Source of the DNA: Aspidiotus rigidus | Taxonomy: Eukaryota; Arthropoda; Insecta; Hemiptera; Diaspididae | DNA: 64,000 bases | Reading direction: 5' to 3' | Assembly: GCA_035079385.1 (NCBI GenBank) | Contig: JAVHKY010000056.1 | Span: 7,617,907 to 7,681,906, forward strand | In this document: piece by piece, positions 57,579-64,000 of the stretch | Position numbering within the stretch: position 1 is the first letter of the stretch | How the letters are laid out: every line of letters starts with the position of its first letter | Program-made: the position numbers and the translations under genes | The notes under the pieces: generated by a model | Told to the model about the DNA's origin: nothing | The model's database searches: none | The model's input: only the letters and a program-made list of their open reading frames with translations

Positions 57579-58719
57579 GTAATCTGCGTTAAATTTCGGT
57601 TAGGATAGGACTATTGGGTACAATTTTTAGTCGCCGGAGATTTTTTTCTGGTGAAAATTCAGTTTTCACAGAGGGCAATAATTTCGAATTTTCGAAATTG
57701 TGATTTGTGGTCGAGTTTTTCAGCCGAAAAGATATGAAATTCGTAATCTGCGTTAAATTTCGGTTAGGATAGGATTATTGGGTACAATTTTTAGTCGCCG
57801 GAGATTTTTTTCTGGTGAAAATTCAGTTTTCACAGAGGGCAATAATTTCGAATTTTCGAAATTGTGATTTGTGGTCGAGTTTTTCAGCCGAAAAGATATG
57901 AAATTCGTAATCTGCGTTAAATTTCGCTTAGGATAGGACTATTGGGTACAATTTTTAGTCGCCGGAGATTTTTTTCTGGTGAAAATTCAGTTTTCACAGA
58001 GGGCAATAATTTCGAATTTTCGAAATTGTGATTTGTGGTCGAGTTTTTCAGCCGAAAAGATATGAAATTCGTAATCTGCGTTAAATTTCGGTTAGGATAG
58101 GACTATTGGGTACAATTTTTAGTCGCCGGAGATTTTTTTCTGGTGAAAATTCAGTTTTCACAGAGGGCAATAATTTCGAATTTTCGAAATTGTGATTTGT
58201 GGTCGAGTTTTTCAGCCGAAAAGATATGAAATTCGTAATCTGCGTTAAATTTCGGTTAGGATAGGACTATTGGGTACAATTTTTAGTCGCCGGAGATTTT
58301 TTTCTGGTGAAAATTCAGTTTTCACAGAGGGCAATAATTTCGAATTTTCGAAATTGTGATTTGTGGTCAAGTTTTTCAGCCGATAGGATATGAAATTCGT
58401 AATCTGCGTTAAATTTCGGTTAGGATAGGACTATTGGGTACAATTTTTAGTCGCCGGAGATTTTTTTCTGGTGAAAATTCAGTTTTCACAGAGGGCAATA
58501 ATTTCGAATTTTCGAAATTGTGATTTGTGGTCGAGTTTTTCAGCCGAAAAGATATGAAATTCGTAATCTGCGTTAAATTTCGGTTAGGATAGGACTATTG
58601 GGTACAATTTTTAGTCGCCGGAGATTTTTTTCTGGTGAAAATTCAGTTTTCACAGAGGGCAATAATTTCGAATTTTCGAAATTGTGATTTGTGGTCGAGT
58701 TTTTCAGCCGAAAAGATAA

Positions 58720-61700
58720 GAAATTCGTAATCTGCGTTAAATTTCGGTTAGGATAGGACTATTGGGTACAATTTTTAGTCGCCGGAGATTTTTTTCTGGT
58801 GAAAATTCAGTTTTCACAGAGGGCAATAATTTCGAATTTTCGAAATTGTGATTTGTGGTCGAGTTTTTCAGCCGAAAAGATATGAAATTCGTAATCTGCG
58901 TTAAATTTCGGTTAGGATAGGACTATTGGGTACAATTTTTAGTCGCCGGAGATTTTTTTCTGGTGAAAATTCAGTTTTCACAGAGGGCAATAATTTCGAA
59001 TTTTCGAAATTGTGATTTGTGGTCGAGTTTTTCAGCCGAAAAGATATGAAATTCGTAATCTGCGTTAAATTTCGGTTAGGATAGGACTATTGGGTACAAT
59101 TTTTAGTCGCCGGAGATTTTTTTCTGGTGAAAATTCAGTTTTCACAGAGGGCAATAATTTCGAATTTTCGAAATTGTGATTTGTGGTCGAGTTTTTCAGC
59201 CGAAAAGATATGAAATTCGTAATCTGCGTTAAATTTCGGTTAGGATAGGACTATTGGGTACAATTTTTAGTCGCCGGAGATTTTTTTCTGGTGAAAATTC
59301 AGTTTTCACAGAGGGCAATAATTTCGAATTTTCGAAATTGTGATTTGTGGTCGAGTTTTTCAGCCGAAAAGATATGAAATTCGTAATCTGCGTTAAATTT
59401 CGGTTAGGATAGGACTATTGGGTACAATTTTTAGTCGCCGGAGATTTTTTTCTGGTGAAAATTCAGTTTTCACAGAGGGCAATAATTTCGAATTTTCGAA
59501 ATTGTGATTTGTGGTCGAGTTTTTCAGCCGAAAAGATATGAAATTCGTAATCTGCGTTAAATTTCGGTTAGGATAGGACTATTGGGTACAATTTTTAGTC
59601 GCCGGAGATTTTTTTCTGGTGAAAATTCAGTTTTCACAGAGGGCAATAATTTCGAATTTTCGAAATTGTGATTTGTGGTCGAGTTTTTCAGCCGAAAAGA
59701 TATGAAATTCGTAATCTGCGTTAAATTTCGGTTAGGATAGGACTATTGGGTACAATTTTTAGTCGCCGGAGATTTTTTTCTGGTGAAAATTCAGTTTTCA
59801 CAGAGGGCAATAATTTCGAATTTTCGAAATTGTGATTTGTGGTCGAGTTTTTCAGCCGAAAAGATATGAAATTCGTAATCTGCGTTAAATTTCGGTTAGG
59901 ATAGGACTATTGGGTACAATTTTTAGTCGCCGGAGATTTTTTTCTGGTGAAAATTCAGTTTTCACAGAGGGCAATAATTTCGAATTTTCGAAATTGTGAT
60001 TTGTGGTCGAGTTTTTCAGCCGAAAAGATATGAAATTCGTAATCTGCGTTAAATTTCGGTTAGGATAGGACTATTGGGTACAATTTTTAGTCGCCGGAGA
60101 TTTTTTTCTGGTGAAAATTCAGTTTTCACAGAGGGCAATAATTTCGAATTTTCGAAATTGTGATTTGTGGTCGAGTTTTTCAGCCGAAAAGATATGAAAT
60201 TCGTAATCTGCGTTAAATTTCGGTTAGGATAGGACTATTGGGTACAATTTTTAGTCGCCGGAGATTTTTTTCTGGTGAAAATTCAGTTTTCACAGAGGGC
60301 AATAATTTCGAATTTTCGAAATTGTGATTTGTGGTCGAGTTTTTCAGCCGAAAAGATATGAAATTCGTAATCTGCGTTAAATTTCGGTTAGGATAGGACT
60401 ATTGGGTACAATTTTTAGTCGCCGGAGATTTTTTTCTGGTGAAAATTCAGTTTTCACAGAGGGCAATAATTTCGAATTTTCGAAATTGTGATTTGTGGTC
60501 GAGTTTTTCAGCCGAAAAGATATGAAATTCGTAATCTGCGTTAAATTTCGGTTAGGATAGGACTATTGGGTACAATTTTTAGTCGCCGGAGATTTTTTTC
60601 TGGTGAAAATTCAGTTTTCACAGAGGGCAATAATTTCGAATTTTCGAAATTGTGATTTGTGGTCGAGTTTTTCAGCCGAAAAGATATGAAATTCGTAATC
60701 TGCGTTAAATTTCGGTTAGGATAGGACTATTGGGTACAATTTTTAGTCGCCGGAGATTTTTTTCTGGTGAAAATTCAGTTTTCACAGAGGGCAATAATTT
60801 CGAATTTTCGAAATTGTGATTTGTGGTCGAGTTTTTCAGCCGAAAAGATATGAAATTCGTAATCTGCGTTAAATTTCGGTTAGGATAGGACTATTGGGTA
60901 CAATTTTTAGTCGCCGGAGATTTTTTTCTGGTGAAAATTCAGTTTTCACAGAGGGCAATAATTTCGAATTTTCGAAATTGTGATTTGTGGTCGAGTTTTT
61001 CAGCCGAAAAGATATGAAATTCGTAATCTGCGTTAAATTTCGGTTAGGATAGGACTATTGGGTACAATTTTTAGTCGCCGGAGATTTTTTTCTGGTGAAA
61101 ATTCAGTTTTCACAGAGGGCAATAATTTCGAATTTTCGAAATTGTGATTTGTGGTCGAGTTTTTCAGCCGAAAAGATATGAAATTCGTAATCTGCGTTAA
61201 ATTTCGGTTAGGATAGGACTATTGGGTACAATTTTTAGTCGCCGGAGATTTTTTTCTGGTGAAAATTCAGTTTTCACAGAGGGCAATAATTTCGAATTTT
61301 CGAAATTGTGATTTGTGGTCGAGTTTTTCAGCCGAAAAGATATGAAATTCGTAATCTGCGTTAAATTTCGGTTAGGATAGGACTATTGGGTACAATTTTT
61401 AGTCGCCGGAGATTTTTTTCTGGTGAAAATTCAGTTTTCACAGAGGGCAATAATTTCGAATTTTCGAAATTGTGATTTGTGGTCGAGTTTTTCAGCCGAA
61501 AAGATATGAAATTCGTAATCTGCGTTAAATTTCGGTTAGGATAGGACTATTGGGTACAATTTTTAGTCGCCGGAGATTTTTTTCTGGTGAAAATTCAGTT
61601 TTCACAGAGGGCAATAATTTCGAATTTTCGAAATTGTGATTTGTGGTCGAGTTTTTCAGCCGAAAAGATATGAAATTCGTAATCTGCGTTAAATTTCGGT

Positions 61701-62980
61701 TAGGATAGGACTATTGGGTACAATTTTTAGTCGCCGGAGATTTTTTTCTGGTGAAAATTCAGTTTTCACAGAGGGCAATAATTTCGAATTTTCGAAATTG
61801 TGATTTGTGGTCGAGTTTTTCAGCCGAAAAGATATGAAATTCGTAATCTGCGTTAAATTTCGGTTAGGATAGGACTATTGGGTACAATTTTTAGTCGCCG
61901 GAGATTTTTTTCTGGTGAAAATTCAGTTTTCACAGAGGGCAATAATTTCGAATTTTCGAAATTGTGATTTGTGGTCGAGTTTTTCAGCCGAAAAGATATG
62001 AAATTCGTAATCTGCGTTAAATTTCGGTTAGGATAGGACTATTGGGTACAATTTTTAGTCGCCGGAGATTTTTTTCTGGTGAAAATTCAGTTTTCACAGA
62101 GGGCAATAATTTCGAATTTTCGAAATTGTGATTTGTGGTCGAGTTTTTCAGCCGAAAAGATATGAAATTCGTAATCTGCGTTAAATTTCGGTTAGGATAG
62201 GACTATTGGGTACAATTTTTAGTCGCCGGAGATTTTTTTCTGGTGAAAATTCAGTTTTCACAGAGGGCAATAATTTCGAATTTTCGAAATTGTGATTTGT
62301 GGTCGAGTTTTTCAGCCGAAAAGATATGAAATTCGTAATCTGCGTTAAATTTCGGTTAGGATAGGACTATTGGGTACAATTTTTAGTCGCCGGAGATTTT
62401 TTTCTGGTGAAAATTCAGTTTTCACAGAGGGCAATAATTTCGAATTTTCGAAATTGTGATTTGTGGTCGAGTTTTTCAGCCGAAAAGATATGAAATTCGT
62501 AATCTGCGTTAAATTTCGGTTAGGATAGGACTATTGGGTACAATTTTTAGTCGCCGGAGATTTTTTTCTGGTGAAAATTCAGTTTTCACAGAGGGCAATA
62601 ATTTCGAATTTTCGAAATTGTGATTTGTGGTCGAGTTTTTCAGCCGAAAAGATATGAAATTCGTAATCTGCGTTAAATTTCGGTTAGGATAGGACTATTG
62701 GGTACAATTTTTAGTCGCCGGAGATTTTTTTCTGGTGAAAATTCAGTTTTCACAGAGGGCAATAATTTCGAATTTTCGAAATTGTGATTTGTGGTCGAGT
62801 TTTTCAGCCGAAAAGATATGAAATTCGTAATCTGCGTTAAATTTCGGTTAGGATAGGACTATTGGGTACAATTTTTAGTCGCCGGAGATTTTTTTCTGGT
62901 GAAAATTCAGTTTTCACAGAGGGCAATAATTTCGAATTTTCGAAATTGTGATTTGTGGTCGAGTTTTTCAGCCGAAAAGA
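58720..62980 (+). repeat. Homogenised core of array B
   Basis: About 26 consecutive 164-bp monomers in which I noticed no differences. This contrasts with the scattered variants before 58720 and the indels after 62980. Confidence 0.75.
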
Positions 62981-64000
62981 TAGAAATTCGTAATCTGCGT
63001 TAAATTTTCGGTTAGGATAGGACTATTGGGTACAATTTTTAGTCGCCGGAGATTTTTTTCTGGTGAAAATTCAGTTTTCACAGAGGGCAATAATTTCGAA
63101 TTTTCGAAATTGTGATTTGTGGTCGAGTTTTTCAGCCGAAAAGAATATAGAAATTCGTAATCTGCGTTAAATTTCGGTTAGGATAGGACTATTGGGTACA
63201 ATTTTTAGTCGCCGGAGATTTTTTTCTGGTGAAAATTCAGTTTTCACAGAGGGCAATAATTTCGAATTTTCGAAATTGTGATTTGTGGTCGAGTTTTTCA
63301 GCCGAAAAGATATGAAATTCGTAATCTGCGTTAAATTTCGGTTAGGATAGGACTATTGGGTACAATTTTTAGTCGCCGGAGATTTTTTTCTGGTGAAAAT
63401 TCAGTTTTCACAGAGGGCAATATTTCGAATTTTCGAAATTGTGATTTGTGGTCGAGTTTTTCAGCCGAAAAGATATGAAATTCGTAATCTGCGTTAAATT
63501 TCGGTTAGGATAGGACTATTGGGTACAATTTTTAGTCGCCGGAGATTTTTTTTCTGGTGAAAATTCAGTTTTCACAGAGGGCAATAATTTCGAATTTTCG
63601 AATTGTGATTTGTGGTCGAGTTTTTCAGCCGAAAAGATATGAAATTCCGTAATCTGCGTTAATTTCGGTTAGGATAGGACTATTGGGTACAATTTTTAGT
63701 CGCCGGAGATTTTTTCTGGTGAAAATTCAGTTTCACAGAGGGCAATAATTTCGAATTTTCGAAATTGTGATTTGTGGTCGAGTTTTTCAGCCGAAAAGAT
63801 ATGAAATTCGTAATCTGCGTTAAATTTCGGTTAGGATAGAACATTAGGGTAAAATTTTTTAGTTCTGCCGGAGATTTTTTTCTGGTGAAGGGATTGTCAG
63901 GTTTTCACAGAGGCAATAATTCGAATTCGAAATTGTGATTTGTGGTCGAGTTTTCAGCCGAAAAGATAATGAAATTCGTAATCTGCGTTAAATTTCGGTT
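62981..64000 (+). other. Indel-rich end of array B, likely low-quality contig end
   Basis: Single-base losses and gains appear from 62982 on, mainly in homopolymers (for example near 63006, 63144, 63421, 63548, 63600, 63647, 63661, 63710, 63731). The last 170 bases are worst ('agaacattagggtaaaatttttt', 'gtgaagggattgtcag'). Confidence 0.65.

Larger units (their letters stand above)
53451..64000 (+). repeat. Satellite array B: about 64 direct copies of a 164-bp monomer
   Basis: Monomer starts measured at 'tgaaattcgtaatc' are exactly 164 bp apart (53471, 53635, 53799, 53963, and onward). The monomer contains 'ttcggttaggataggacta', 'gtcgccggagattttttt', 'cagttttcacagagggcaa', an 18-bp dyad and 'gagtttttcagccgaaaag'. 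It is clearly homologous to the 164-bp family of array A and in the same orientation. It differs consistently ('gggtacaattt' for 'gggtaccattt', 'gccggag' for 'gccagag', 'cagccgaaa' for 'cagctgaac'). The 104-bp family is absent. The array continues beyond the window edge. Confidence 0.97.

Noticed and set aside
53451..64000. Regular direct repeats as a CRISPR array
   Set aside because: There are no unique spacers between repeats. The whole 164-bp period is conserved, which is a satellite, and the context is eukaryotic.

Overview
The window is AT-rich eukaryotic repeat DNA, most likely from an insect or other arthropod. It holds two large tandem satellite arrays, an island of about 10 kb between them, and one nearly complete Ty3/gypsy-type LTR retrotransposon inside that island. 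The arthropod assignment is an inference. It rests on an env-carrying gypsy-class element, a primer binding site resembling that of tRNA-Lys, small TIR transposons and the lack of any prokaryotic gene organisation. No host gene can be called with confidence.

Region 1 (1-43260) is satellite array A, a higher-order repeat (HOR). Two monomer families alternate: a block of about eight 164-bp monomers, then a block of about seven 104-bp monomers. Together they form units of 1657 to 2318 bp. Unit length changes in steps of about 165 bp because 1, 2, 3 or 5 copies of one monomer subtype (here 'R', containing a dyad) are present. Larger orders are visible: a 6.18-6.28 kb three-unit super-repeat occurs three times in a row (9796-28435), and a run of units near the left end reappears about 31.88 kb further on.

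Region 2 (43261-45414) is mostly unrecognised single-copy-looking DNA. It has a diverged inverted repeat, a 181-bp candidate non-autonomous DNA transposon and one weak candidate 5' exon.

Region 3 (45415-53064) is an LTR retrotransposon with 5-bp target duplications (caaac). It carries two LTRs, PBS, gag, pro, pol (RT, RNase H, integrase with a GPY motif), a broken env-like remnant and a PPT. Gag to pro is joined by a canonical in-phase -1 slippery heptamer (A AAA AAC). Gag itself and the pro/pol boundary each contain one more frame change at an A-homopolymer. The 5' LTR is interrupted by a 477-bp foldback MITE-like element with an 8-bp target duplication. That element is missing from the 3' LTR, so it arrived after the retrotransposon.

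Region 4 (53065-53450) is a pyrimidine microsatellite and a short unique spacer. Region 5 (53451-64000) is satellite array B, about 64 direct copies of a 164-bp monomer related to the 164-bp family of array A and in the same orientation, without the 104-bp family. Its proximal half shows 11-13-monomer block duplications. Its distal part (about 58720-62980) reads as identical copies. The last kilobase accumulates single-base indels in a way that suggests an unpolished contig end. The whole arrangement looks like (peri)centromeric or other heterochromatic satellite, but nothing in the sequence proves centromere function.
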